From Stromatinia cepivora (taxonomy: Eukaryota; Ascomycota; Leotiomycetes; Helotiales; Sclerotiniaceae): 64,000 nt of DNA. Location: the NCBI GenBank assembly GCA_014898415.1, contig RCTD01000026.1, positions 62,001 through 126,000 on the forward strand. The letters run 5' to 3'. Numbering within the stretch: position 1 is the first letter of the stretch; every line of letters starts with the position of its first letter. This document shows positions 50,425 through 63,012 of the stretch, in pieces. The notes below the pieces were generated by a model. That model was not told the DNA's origin. It worked only from the letters and a program-made list of their open reading frames with translations, and did no database searches. Made by a program: the position numbers and the translations under genes.

Positions 50425-50813
50425 CACAATTCATCCCCCCAATTCATCCTTCAATTCATCCTCTCAATTGAACGTTGATATTCAAAAGAGGCGCACAAAG
50501 TAGCCTAATCCCAAAAACGTTATACATCCCACCCCTCAATATCCAATCCGCATTTTGCCAGAAATCCCCCCCCCCCAAAAAAAACTTCATTAATCACATC
50601 TTTACGGCAAAATTCACTATCTATCCAATTGTCGCCGTCCTTGGAATCTTCATTTATGTTCTGATTTCTGGTTCGCCTCGTTTATGCTTCTTATCCATGA
50701 AGATTTCAATAACCTATCTATCTTAAAACTTTTCGGAAATTTTTTCCATCATCCGATACTAACCACTTCACCCAATAGTCCTTACACCTCAAAAAATAAC
50801 ACTCGATCACTTC

Positions 50814-51037
50814 ATGTGCTCTCAATCTGGTAATATCCAAGACCTAGCCGCTTATTCAGGGCATTCGTCTTCGTGTATTGTCGGATCCGAACCAGAGCCT
50901 GACAGCTCTTCAAGACAGGAATTTGTTCACCCTCCGTCAGGACCCTCTGATATGGGGATGCGATACATGATTCCAGCACCAGATGATGTACGGTAAGTCT
51001 GCCCCCCATTTGTTGGTCATTTCTTTTCTCCCGATGT

Positions 51038-51078
<41 letters not shown>

Positions 51079-53188
51079 TCAACCTTGCATTTAGGCACAT
51101 ACGCTGCTCCTTGAGTTGTCTCTGATTATCGTTCGTTTCAAAATTATGCATGCATCTACCGCTTGTGCGATCAGCGCTAAAGCTGGTAGTGTGGTGAACA
51201 TGCCACGACTCATATCGTTCGTCATGGTTCTTCTCCAGTTGTCGCACAGCTTAAGCCTCAAATCATGCCAAACCGCCTTTACTTCCGCAATGGTTCGCAT
51301 CACGCGAGTAGTCCCCGCTATTTTGTACCACTGACGGTTGTGTTGGCTGTCATACATATGCAGTCCAACTGGGCATCATTACCGCCATGAAGAATTTTAG
51401 CCCATAGACCATGTCCCCTCAGAACCTTATTTTTATTTGGTCTCACAACCATGTAGACCCGTGGCTGATTGATAGCTCAGATACAGTTCCGATCCCGGTA
51501 CCTCTCATAGCCCTGTGTTTTCGATAGAACCCACGATCCCAAGCTCAATCCCGTCCAATATCCCATTCCCTCCATACGCGCATGCCTATCAGTCACCGCT
51601 GAACGGTCCCACGTACTCAGGTGGGAGCAATCCGTACTTTTCTCCGAGCTCGTCCTTGTTTTCTATGCCCGATATTAAGCCCCGCTTGAACTCTATGTAC
51701 GTACCTTCCACCCCCTTTTAAGTACTTCGATACACCATCATTTTCTGTGCACAGATAATAATGATCTATCCGCACAGTCACTCCTCCCCTGGAATGGCAC
51801 CACCCTCACGCTCACCAGCCTTACCACATCCACAGTCACCAATAAGCACACGAGATTTATACGCAAGTGCAACACCACATTTACGTAGAACGGACGGAAT
51901 TTCCAGATCTCCGTCAACTTCTGGAACTGTAAGAGGCGTGCCGTTATCACCATCTAACAGCGGCTTCGCAAGTCCAACGAATATGGAAGGTTCTCAGCTT
52001 GGAGGGCAACTCACCCCTCCTCTCAATCCAACAGAAGTCATACATACTCTGCAGGCGGCTGACGGACAGATTATCACCCCAGAAATCTTTGGGAAAATCG
52101 ATAAAGGATTTTTCATGGCAGAAAGCGACTGGACTTGCTACAGAAGAAATTACTTTTCATTGAGTTGCTCGTTCACACTTCAACCCATTGTTCCAGCAGG
52201 AAGTATACACCTTTTGTTGTCTGGTGGGATGAGACCGCAGGTGCAACAGTTTGCGATGTCCATAGCTGCAGTGGTGGATTCGCGCGATGGGAAATCCATA
52301 GAATTGGTCCAGCACACTCCGAAACGAGACAAAGGACCACAAGAAAAGCCACCTCGAATTGCAGTTGCCCCACGGCCACATACAACACATAACATATATG
52401 GTGGCGACAACGGAATTGGCGGTGGGCCACGTGGAATGTACGATGGATCCTTCGGCCAGTCACCAAACACCCCACCCAGTGAAGCGACTTTTGAGCGCAT
52501 CCAATTCAAAAATGCGACTGCCAATAATGGAAAACGGAGAGCGGCTCAGCAATATTATCATTTATTGGTGGAACTTTTTGCTGATTTGGGTAACAACCAG
52601 AATCATCCAGAACGCTGGGTGAAAGTTGCGGTCCGCATGTCCGCACCAATGGTTGTGCGTGGTCGCTCACCTGGTCATTACCAAAGCGAACGACGAGGTA
52701 GCAACGCGAGCTCTGGACCCGGAGGTGCTGGAGGTGCTGGTGGAGGGGGCTCATATACACCATCTGGCGGATCCTCTCGCACCCCAGGCGATATTACCAT
52801 GTCTGGAACTTCATCCATGCTTCCTGGTTCTAGCAGTTACGGCTCTTACGATGGCCGATCACACCATTATCGCACTGGACCACTTCAAATTCCCATGGAG
52901 CCCACTCTTTCCGCCGAAGAAGCAAAGAACATAGAGGATGCTCCCTGCTACATGTACTACCCGACTCCAATATGGGAGGGGGCGGAACCACGAAATCAAT
53001 TACCTAGTCTCCCGGAATATGCGCCAGGTAAAATTAAGCAGGAATATACTACGAGTGGTTATTCTCTACCTAGTATCAGTGGTGCGCAAGATGGTTTGGG
53101 TAGGCATTGTGGGAGGTGGGAAGGAGTCCCGGAATCGAAGGGATATTTTCCAACAATGGCACTGACGCAGGAGCTTAATATCAGCTAG
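50814..53188 (+). CDS. vib-1: NDT80/PhoG-family (p53-like) transcription factor, VIB-1/XprG type
   Basis: Three exons, 50814-50992, 51487-51700 and 51755-53188, give 608 residues. The second intron's donor must be GTACCT rather than the neighbouring GTACGT to keep frame. The NDT80/PhoG DNA-binding domain spans about residues 210-435: it starts at PLNPTEVIHTLQAADGQIIT, includes DWTCYRRNYFSLSCSF, and ends near PERWVKVAVRMSAP. Around it are Ser/Pro-rich, disordered segments and a Gly-rich stretch (GGAGGAGGGG). Homologues VIB-1 (Neurospora) and XprG (Aspergillus) control heterokaryon incompatibility, extracellular protease production and carbon-starvation responses. Intron 1 (494 bp) contains a C39 tract. 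The long upstream region suggests complex control. Confidence 0.88.
51039..51077 (+). repeat. C39 homopolymer within intron 1 of the vib-1-type gene
   Basis: Thirty-nine uninterrupted C bases, 46 bp after the splice donor. On the transcript it is a C-only run. The true length is uncertain because such runs are prone to sequencing error. Confidence 0.9.
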
Positions 53189-56100
53189 CCATTAGAGATG
53201 GAGAAATAATCGCCATTTACCTCGCGATACAATACGTGTGCTCTGCTAAAATGCAGCACTCGTAAAACTTGCCTTGTCTATTTTCTCCTATCTGACGCCG
53301 TCCACTTTAATTCATTCTTCGCGCATCATATTCTCATCGTCGCCCGCTTTTGCAATTATCATATGGAGTATAATGGATTGGCTCATCGCTCGGTCGCTTG
53401 ATATGTTTGCAGCAAACATTTTGATTGTGGAATTGATTTGGCGCAAGGAATAGGAAAGGAGTGAAGGCTCAAGGGACATATTCACACATTTGTTTGGGAG
53501 ATTTACATGGGGGAATACTACAAAATCGAATGGCATCAGGTTCATATCATCTGGACACGATATCACATGCATATACGAGGGATCAAATGGATGAGATGAA
53601 TGGATGATAAAAAGCTTGCATCTATGTCTGGTCTAGGATGGAACGGGAAAAAACTATATCGGATTTCGGTGACGGAGTTGGATCTGTTCTCAGGTACCTT
53701 TTCTTTTGTGCGGATTTCGGTCATGGCATGATGGATGAATGGATGGGCAAATGGGTAACAAGGAACGGGAATAGCAATGGATTGGGATGGATGGGTGGGT
53801 ATATGATCTTGCCAGTTGCGGATCCTGGTGTTTCTTACGTGCTTCGCTGATGGATTTCTCATCGTGTTTTTTTGTTATTTCTTTTTCGGTACTGAGTTTG
53901 TTGTGATTCGATTCGATAAGGCTCACTGCTCGACCAGTTCATTTGCACCCAGCTCAGACTCACAAGTTCCTCTTTGCTTGCATCTGATTATTTCTTCTAT
54001 CTTGACTGCGTGTTAGTTGATGTTGTTGCGTGGGGGGTTTTAGTGTTGAGGAATGAAATTTGAGTTGTGGGCTGTTGTTGAATGGACTTTTTCGTAATAT
54101 GAGTTGTGTTTGTTGTTTTTGAGTGTGGGGATCGATGAGAAGAGTGACGAGAACCTGAGAGATGATGGTAAATTGACCAAGATTACAATGGCTTGTGGGG
54201 ATGAAAACTGTCAGTGGGCAGATAGTGAAATTCGGAAAAAGGAGCGCAAGATTGAGGAGATGTGGAAAAATATGTGCATTGAAGTTGAAGTTGGGGGTCG
54301 TTGTTTTATTCGAATTCTAGTTTGCCATGCCAGTCAGTTAGTCGATTAGTCGGTCAATGCAGGAGGCTTTTGTTGTGATATATACATAATCGCGTGATGA
54401 TGAATGGTGAATGGTGAAATGGTACAATATGACTTGAGTGCAAGTAGTTTGATACTTTAATGAAGTGATAATGTACAGGGTATGAACATGAATGGTAAGC
54501 CAGGCAGAATGCAAGATGTACACTCTGCATTAATAAAAATATGACCGACTGAAGAAGTATCTCATTGTTCTAAGCAAAACCAGATAATGAGAAGCACTTG
54601 GGATATCTCACTCAAAAACAAACATTAGAACAAGCTGCAGGGCAACCTCAGCAACTTTCCCCAACTGGGGATTAATGGCCCAAATCTCGATGTATCAACA
54701 TAGCCACCGACTTACAGGTGTATCGCACAATAGCTCCTGACAATACAATAAGTGCAAGACATTAATCCCAATTCAAAAGAATATGCCCCGTTTACACGGC
54801 TTAGAGACCCGAACGAGGCCAGCATGAACCAGGCCATTTCACTATTTAGACCCCGCTACGCTCCTCCTCTTTCTTCTTTCTTTTGGTCTCGTTACAACGA
54901 AAACTTAACCTTCGTCCCTACTAACATCAGGACTGTGGTATACCACCGCGCTGTCTTTAGGTAAGACTTAGTGCTAGTAATTGGCAGGTGTTGAGAAATG
55001 GGCCGAGTTCGTGTGTATATAAAGTATAGTAATCTAGTAACTGATTGTTGTCATAGTTGACATATGCATTGAACGTTTTCCATTATCTATATTATCTTCC
55101 ATGTATTATCACTGCTGTTTTTCTTGGTATTTTGATAGTCCATGCTGTCGATTTCACAGTATTGGCTAGTGTTGTAGGTAACCGTCATCCTCATTCCGGC
55201 TGCTACTTGCACTGCTTTAGGATCGTGATTCGTGATGTGCAGTTATAGCCTTTTGAGAGTATTTAGTATTTACTCGGGACCAGACGTGTAATACCATGTT
55301 GGCGGCGGGACAGTAGTATGTGATTTTCTAACCATTGTCGCTGAAGTTTCATCAATGGCGCATTCGTTTTCACTATCGTCATCATCGCCATCCTTATAAT
55401 CGTCGTCATCATCAATGCATTCACATCCACCACAAAGCGAACAAACGGCAATCTACAACCGCAGTATGGTTTAGACACCAACCATGACCACATTAGAGGT
55501 CAAAGTTCAAAAGCCTTGCCTTAATGCGTGACGATCGATCTAAAGGTTATAGTTAAGAAGAATGGATGGAGTAAAGAGAGGTATAAATACTGTGAATGAG
55601 CCAGTTGCTACAAAAAGAGTAAGCTTGTCCTGATTGGGACAAGGTTGAGATTTACAGGAACTTGTATCTACCGGTGTGTTACCGGTATTTCTTGTGTAAA
55701 CAGACCCTTTTGCCTTATATGGATTGCAGGGAATATTTTCGTATGGAAAAGGTGCTTTTTGTTCCACTTTTCTTTTCTGTTTCTTTTCTTTTCCCCATAA
55801 TACTAGAGATACTTCAAGTGAGCATCAACTTTTTCAGTGGTTAGAGGCCCCAACTATGATATAATAGAGAATTGAATATTTTGGAGCGTAGGGGTGTTTT
55901 AAATACTAGATGGACTCCTTCGTGCTGTGTCAGCAAGTTTGTATGTATTCAAAACAGTAGAAGCAAAATCTACACTTTTTGAACTAGTCTTAGCACTCAA
56001 AAGTTATATCTATGTAGAACCTTGAAAGGCCAGGGCGAAGCAAAGCTTGAGAATGACTATGCGTAGGTCCTTCTTCATCCCTTTTTTTCCCCAGAGAGTA

Positions 56101-56950
56101 GCAAGGTTAGGAAGGATTTTATCCCAATCTCCCCGTGAAGCTTTCTCTTTCTATCCTATTGGAAGAAAATGGTCCTATAACTATGTTCTTCCATCTTCGC
56201 TGCAACAAGAATAATAAGTTCTTCTCCATCTGGCATGTTAATAGTTAGCTAACTACCTACCACTCTATTAGCTCCCACATTCCAGGTGCGCTGTGTATAT
56301 CTACAGAGTCAAAGCTTCGCAGTACTACTTATACTTCGACAATAATTAATGCCGCAAGACTGTAATGGCAAAGCAAGGAGATTCATGAGCTATGTAAAAT
56401 AATAGTAACAGTAAAACAAACTGGCATGTTCTAATAACCCAGATCATGCTCAAATTTGTGCGGATAGGAAAAACTCTTTCATTTGGGTCTTGATTAAAAT
56501 TTAATCCAAATGCCAGGCGAAAGGGCTTGAGAATGCTTTCCTCACAGGATGTTTCTGTCTTGGGGTCAACAAAGCTCCACGCACATAGCCCCCCTTCAAA
56601 TAAGTAGTCAGTCCTGTGCCTATCTAATATTTATAAACGCGGCTGTGACCGAAAAAGAAGAGTCGTAATGAGGAGCGTTAGGATTATGAATACTATTCAA
56701 AGGTCTGTTCCGCCCGCTAAGTCAGTGCTGTAAACATGACAAATTCACTTGATTGGATCAGCAGTTGGAGGGGTTTACTATTGTACTTTTCTTCGGTTTC
56801 TAGATGGCTTATCTTAGATAGATGTTCCTGCTACAGTCACGCGTTTGCCAGTATTCATGATCGGGTTTGATAAGAAGAGAAGGCAAGACAATCTAATCCT
56901 CTCCGGGGAAATGATTGAGGCTCCCGTGGTTGTTATTCTCGGAGGAAGTT
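53189..56950. other. Intergenic region, nothing recognised
   Basis: It contains the 3' UTR of the vib-1-type gene and several short open frames without domain similarity (for example 54104-54349). No convincing gene or RNA found. Confidence 0.45.
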
Positions 56951-57480
56951 GATCGGATAATAATAAATAATATAATAATAGTATTATAATATTATTTATT
57001 ATAATAGTGGAAGATTTAGTTGTATTTAGCTTAGGAGTGATCGAATATATGAATAAAATAATATTGAAGTCAGAATTGTATATATATTGAATATTGAATT
57101 TTATTTACTTACTTTTTCGAAGAATTCTTTAAAGAATATCTTTGTATTTATAGATTTTAATGAAATTTTAGATTATTCTATAATTATAAATAAGATCGAT
57201 TTAAATCGAATCATATAGCATTATTTTATATAATAAAAAGAAATAACAATTAATAATATTTAATTCAAAGAATAAGAAAATTCTATATACTTTTATTTCA
57301 TTCTATTTTATTATAAATCATTCTGATATAATGTATGATTGAATTTTCGTATAATAATAAAATTTAATAATATCAAATGATATTATTAATATATCACGTG
57401 ATCATATAATCATTGGTTCGGTTAATATTATTAAGTGATTTAATAACTTATTAGGAATTCTCATAGATATAGAGGAGCAT
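56950..57480. mobile_element. Short AT-rich relic, possible degraded LTR
   Basis: About 530 bp of sharply lower GC between normal flanks, with TpA-rich composition like the RIP islands. The size and the TATTGAATATTGAATTTTATTTA segment would fit a solo LTR, but no matching ends or target duplication could be identified. Confidence 0.35.
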
Positions 57481-58144
57481 TTAAGAATTTAAATAGTGAA
57501 ATGAGCTAGCTGGTTTATGCTAGCCTAGCCAACTAGATCATACGCTAGCCAAAGAATCTCTCGCTACATATAATTAGTACTTTAACGCGCTAATAAGTAA
57601 AAGAGAAAAGAGTGGAAATATTGAAGAATATTAATAATAGAGGGCCACCGTGTCAAATCGGGCTGCTATACTATCTACTCATTGTGAATCGAACCTCCCA
57701 TCTTTTATCAAATAGAAAATTTGGAGAGGGACACAAGTAAGATTTGTAAGATTATCTTGTCTTTTTTCTAGATAGAAAAATTTAACAAAGAATTTGGGCA
57801 AGCTACTTATTTGTTTTACTTTTGACAGGAAGGATCAGGAATGGAAAAGAGAGAGAATGATCTACACACGAGCATCTCCATGTTCGAACATTGGGGAAAG
57901 AACTCGGGAAGTCGTAATGGATGACGAGGAATTGTGTACTAAATGCAAGACAACATTCCAGTACCCTACAAGAACTACAACCCTCCAGACGAAGGCTCAT
58001 AACCAAATTGCCCCCTAAGCTTCAAATAACCTATCAAACTCCAAAGCATTGGCATACTTTTGATTGTTCAGATTCACATTCGACAATCAGTTGTTCTCTT
58101 AGGTTTATGTTTAGATTCTATTAATTCTGATAGCTAGAATAAAG

Positions 58145-58195
58145 GATATCTTCTTCCTAAGCAAAGCTGAAGCCTTCCGGACGTCCGAAATAAAA
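58145..58195 (-). pseudogene. Fragment resembling the end of CTL exon 1
   Basis: On the minus strand VRKASALLRKK is readable, identical over 11 residues to the end of exon 1 of the choline-transporter-like gene (18480-18515). The DNA matches at about four bases in five. Neither flank extends the similarity convincingly, and the splice donor of the parent is absent. It may be a leftover of a paralogue or a gene-fragment duplication. Confidence 0.5.
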
Positions 58196-59347
58196 TATAG
58201 AAGTTAATTAAGCTTCATCTCGGCTATACTCGCAAAGGGCAGCCGCAGCAGCGGAATACCTGGGCCCTACAACTGGGAAACTAGCAAGGATTTCATTGAT
58301 CTTCTCAAGGTTTGAACTGGTCAAGAAGAATTGAAGCTAGGTATTTCTACTTGGCCTCAATAATAATAACCTGGTTGACGTATAAAGCGAGTACCTACCT
58401 ACTAGTAGTGCACATAGTGCATTTGTCATCATAATTCACTATTTCTGACATGAGTATGTATGATACCTAGGTACCTACTCAATACATGTATTTCCATCAT
58501 CCGCCTTAGTTAAAAATCTTAAGGTTGCAACTCAAATTCCAGGTTCAGAATCATCAGAATCATAGATTCGTAATTCTAGGTTGTGGAATCATGGCTTGAA
58601 ATCATGAACCAAGATCTAGAAGAGAAAAATACTTCACTTCGCCACCCCTCGAGTTTCAATCCTATCCTCCTCTTTCCAAGCGATTTTTCTTCCTGAATTG
58701 CAGAACTAATCCTATTGTAAATAAAAATTAAATAAATAAGAAAATATCAATCCACAACTTTTAACTTTCATATCTGTTCACGCACATGCTCAAAGTTATT
58801 ACAAATTCCGGGAACATCATGGTGCGGTTTGCTTGTTGCTCAGTATTCACCGATCCATCATAAGTAACATTAGACTTTTAATCATTTCACTTCTCCTTAA
58901 AAAATGGGTTGTACTCGGACATTCTCCAATACACAAACTCCGATATCTCCGACCTCATTGGTGAATTACAACGCAGTGAATCTGAGTAGCAGTTACACTC
59001 GTGATGACAGCTATTTCTAAATGCTAATATTAATTCTAGACGTACTCACAATAAATAGCACAGCAGTGGAATCGGGAAATGAACAAGAGCAGCGAATAAA
59101 ATTTTGATATTCATATCGTGTTGCAAGAAGCCCATCATTTATACCCGTACATAAAGAAAGAATTAGATCTAATCACTACCTACTAACCCACCTAAAACCA
59201 CGAGCCACACTCTAAAAACACATTTACGGCGATCCATCACGAAATAGTTTACCCCTCCATCAACACCAACAACATTCACCAAAGCAAAACAAACCCCTCT
59301 AACATCCTTTTATGAGGATTCACACTCAAAAAGTGCAAAAGCATGAA

Positions 59348-59461
59348 TGAACAGAGGGGGATTCGAACCCCCGCGGGCTAAGCCCATGAGAATGCTAGAT
59401 GATTGAATCAACTAAGCTATTAAGCTTGAGTCACACGCCATAACCACTCGGCCATCTGTCC
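59348..59461 (-). tRNA. tRNA-Leu (anticodon CAA) with 34-nt intron
   Basis: On the minus strand the acceptor stem GGACAGA pairs with TCTGTTC and the discriminator base is A, as in leucine tRNAs. D-arm GCCGAGTGGTTATGGC, anticodon stem TGTGA/TCATG (two G-U type pairs), loop CTCAAGC with CAA anticodon. The compact long variable arm is GGCTTAGCCCGC. T-arm GGGGG/TTCGAAT/CCCCC. The intron follows the base 3' to the anticodon (position 37), as in other eukaryotic pre-tRNA-Leu(CAA), and has TTGA that can pair with the anticodon. The mature length is 80 nt without CCA. Confidence 0.95.
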
Positions 59462-59697
59462 CGTCTTATTGTTGATGAAGATTGTCACTTATACGCATGT
59501 ATCAATCTGAAAGAAAACTAAGGAAAATTTTGCTGCACTATGTGGGGGTGGTGTTGTGTTCGGATAAGGTGCGGGATGTTTTGTAATCTCTATTTACGAG
59601 GGGACAAGCAAGGCTTGAAATTCTGTACATAGGTACAAGAAGAGAAAGAGGGAAATTATTACATGTTATTTAGAGGATGAGAGTTTATTCTTGGCAT

Positions 59698-60265
59698 CTA
59701 TATTTCTTTGTTATATATAAAGTGGCCCGAAGTATGCATTTCTTCATCTCCATTCACACACCCTAACTTTCTAATCGCCTTGATCCCATCATTCTTACAA
59801 ACCCTCTCAGTCACTCTGATATCTTGGATATAAGATCTTCCATTAGTACAATCATTTGGTGACGTAACAAAATTGCTCCCCTGACAGTCCGTCAAAAAAT
59901 CCGGATCCGTCAATGTCAAATTTCTCATATAACTACCCGCCCTATTCGTATATGTAAGGCTTCTCGAGACGACGAGGAAATGACCTGCTGGGCACAGGCC
60001 AGTCCAAGGACCAAACGCGGAAGTACTGTCCTTTCTGAACACTTGACTGATTGTTAGTCGAATTTTGAAGGCGTGAAAGAAGATATGAAAGTAAATTGTG
60101 CTATCAGGCTTACCGTGCTCGCGGAGTTATCATCGACGAATGTGTAAAAGCGTGAAAGTATAGTAGGTATTTGCGAAGAAAAGACCATCAGCGCCTAGAT
60201 AGGCTATGGCAAGGGAAGGGAGGATCGCGGATGCGAGGACGGAAAGGATGGTGGTCGAAAGATGC
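59698..60265 (-). CDS. Doubtful small cysteine-containing, possibly secreted protein
   Basis: The second exon (about 60046-59698) encodes about 115 residues with five cysteines (GLCPAG, DCQG, DCTN, VCKN, GCVN) and ends normally. About 200 bp upstream an ATG (60265) starts a good signal peptide: MHLSTTILSVLASAILPSLA. The frame from that ATG meets a stop before the GTAAGC donor at about 60114. The frame that splices correctly into the second exon is a different one, with its own ATG but no signal peptide. So either an extra intron was missed or the gene is broken. No family recognised. Confidence 0.4.
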
Positions 60266-62048
60266 ATCGTGGAATTGCTGGTGGATTATGGACTCAGGAC
60301 TATAGTGGTAGAGTCTTCCTAGTCGGTGATGAATGAATAGATATACGAAGATAAGGCTTGGAGTAAAACAAATTAAATTATCAAAGAATCCGTCGATCAA
60401 TTCCCTGTTAGCAATCAACATGAAAGATGAATTCTCCGACATCCCCAGCATTCTCTCTCTTACATGCTTTGACCCAAAATCCCAAGCTGGGAAAAGAATC
60501 CACAAAAAAATGTATTTGGCGAAGGTGCAAACCCCCAGTCCACAAGAATCATATATCTGACTCCAGTACAGTAAAAGCATTTGAAGGGAGAGCGTGATGG
60601 GCGAGACCCGCTCCATCCAGAAGTATAAAGCTTCCAGAGAGAACGTCATGTTTGGAAGAGCGGGATCCTTCATCAAGCGCGGCGACAAAGCGGCGGTGTT
60701 GAAGCCTCCAGAACTTTGCGCTTCTAATACTTGTTTCATGTGCATGAGTTGCCCCAGAAATCTTCCATTCGTATCAGTTGATGATGGATCAGCTTGGATT
60801 ATTTCCTCTAACCTCTACACGACATCCATATGCATGGAAGACATGTGACTCTTAGCTTGGTTGTAGTGCAATTGCCTCATGATTCCCTATACCTCACCGA
60901 TTGTGGAGAAGTGTGATTTTCAAGGCCTAAAAAAGCCTCGGATTCCGTGTCACATGTCCCTGACTTCCTAGGACTGGTATCCCATATCGACGCCCGTCGA
61001 GAACAGATTCTTGAGGATAGCTTAATTGAATTCCTTCGCCCTACCACGAATCCCAAATCATTGGACCAATTGCAACTTTGAAGTCCGCCATCATAAATCA
61101 TAATAATATTCATGCGCTAACTCGAGTACTTTCCCATGCTAAAGAACTTGTTATTTCATACACCAGAGTGGAGATATATACAATATGAAAAACATACCGG
61201 TACGTAAATCCCCGAAGTCTAGAAATGCATCACCGTTGATTGATTGGCGTAGGCGTTTCTCCTAGCGAAGTATGAAGGTTCCACTATCCATAATCGCCAT
61301 TCTATATTGATCGTACTCGGATGGGAGCAACGTTTAAAAAATATCTAGTACTCGAGTATTCTCGAGGAAGAAGACACTACGATTTTATGTCTCCTCACAC
61401 CTGGCAAGTTATTTAACGACCTTGACGACCAATCATATTCATGACTGTCAAACACCGTTGCTTGCAAATTAAGCTGCGCATATTCTCAAGCAATAGGTAT
61501 TATAGTCAGAAAAGAAATGATACCTATAGGCTAGTTAATATTGATGTGAAAGAAGAAGTAAGAACAAACCCCCATTAGGATCTACTTGATTGGTTGTATA
61601 CTCCCTACTCCCTTGGAGCTATATGAAACTACCAGGCACTTATCCCTCCCCCCTCTCTTCATAACAAAATCTTACACAACGAAACTAGAGAGGAGGGTAT
61701 AAATATCTTCCTGATTCTTCTTCCTGATTATTTTTCATTATTTTATTTTACTATCTGGTCTAACATTCTTAACATTGATCATCCCATCTGCCCTAATCCC
61801 ATTTCTATGCGTGCGCGCAAACATGCAATCGTAAATGCTTTCACAAACTCTAAGCTCCAAACGCCAAGCGAAGTCAGTCATCTAACCAAGCCACCACTGG
61901 TGTGCCATCCCTCTTTCCTCAGCGATATAAAAATACATCTATACATCCCATCTCTAATTCATTCTCCGATCACCTACTTCTCAACCCCCAAATCTCTCAC
62001 ATAAACAAAACCATCCCATCATCCCACCTCTCACACAACTACCAGAGC
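60266..62048. other. Intergenic region, nothing recognised
   Basis: The longest open frame (60188-60745, minus) overlaps the small-protein gene in another frame and has no domain similarity. No other feature. Confidence 0.45.
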
Positions 62049-63012
62049 CTAAAAATTCCTCGCCGGAACAACCGGTTCATCAGCTTTCCACCTCCCATTC
62101 CCACTACTCCCCGCACTCCCCGTATTAGCATACGCCCTCCGTTCCTCCCCCATCCCACTAAACCCCCTCTGTCTACTCTCTCCCTCCATCGCCATGGCCA
62201 TTTCGGCTTCCGTATCCCCACTTGAATAATGTTTCGTTCGAACGGCCGGGATAAAATCAATTGTGAAACTCCACACGTAGAAAGTATAGATGAGGGCAAT
62301 GATCCATTCGAGGATGGCAGCCGTGTTCCACCATGATTTGCGATTGCAGACGCCGAATCCGATGGCGAGACCAAGTTCTACGAAGATGAAGGCGAGTTTT
62401 ATCCAGAAGGAGACACGGAGGACGCGGTGTTCTCGGTAGTGGATTCCTAGTCGTTGGTATTCCCAGCAGATGAAGATGGCGGAGAGGATGTATCCACCGC
62501 TTAAGGGTTGTTAGTCTTAGTTGACTCTCCATGTGTGGTGGAAAAAACTTACATGAAGATGGCGAGGCAAACATCGTGTGCGGTGTGGTGATGAACATTG
62601 TTGAGACAGGTAAGACAGATCAAACCGATTCCACCTGCAATCGAACAGATAATAGCGAGACTGGACAAGACTTTTTGAAAAATTGATGTATTTCCATGTA
62701 ATCTTCCTCTATGTCGTAGCCATCTCTCGGAAATAAATACAATGTTAAAAGTAACCACAGTCACTGTACCCATTGCAATGAAAAGTGGTTGAAGTTCATG
62801 TGCTCCGATATCTGAAATATATCTATAAATGTATTAGGAAAGATTTGAGAGGGCAAAAATGGGTACACGAACGCAATGGTTTGACCATTATCCATAGGTG
62901 TAATTATTGGAGAACCATCTGCAACGGTCCAGGTTAATAACATAGCTAGAAGCATGGCAAGCCATACTATTCCTGAGAAAACAGGTATCATCCAATATGA
63001 TATTCCAAACAT
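62049..63012 (-). CDS. Frag1/DRAM/Sfk1-family integral membrane protein
   Basis: Exons 63012-62873, 62822-62553 and 62499-62049, with introns of 50 and 53 bp and agreeing phases (2 and 2), give 286 residues. The family signature is split by intron 1: after QTIA the second exon supplies YISDIGAHELQPLF, the conserved extracellular loop of Sfk1/DRAM proteins. About six membrane segments follow, among them WMIPVFSGIVWLAMLLAMLL, IICSIAGGIGLICLTCL, GGYILSAIFICWEY and FIFVELGLAIGF, then a polar C-terminal tail of about 65 residues. Yeast Sfk1 acts at the plasma membrane in PI4-kinase (Stt4) function and lipid asymmetry; for this homologue that role is inference. Confidence 0.9.

Larger units (their letters stand above)
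39236..50813. other. 11.6-kb region without recognisable gene
   Basis: Normal base composition but no domain, no convincing multi-exon structure and many simple repeats. These include TTTG/TGTCT (about 40371-40424), CCAACT (40915-40936), G11 (41761-41771), GTGATA (about 43772-43800) and GGCAA (about 49118-49155). A GCTTTTA/GCTTTGG heptamer-like array lies at 49230-49325, and T-rich and C-rich tracts lie nearer the next gene. One possible exon is listed separately (47326-47514). The right-hand part may be a long promoter/5' UTR of the downstream NDT80-type regulator. Confidence 0.45.

Noticed and set aside
52157..52934. Several long frames on both strands within the vib-1-type gene
   Set aside because: All overlap the NDT80-domain exon and carry no domain of their own.
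60188..60745. 185-codon minus-strand open frame
   Set aside because: It overlaps the signal-peptide region of the small-protein candidate in another frame, and no family is recognised.
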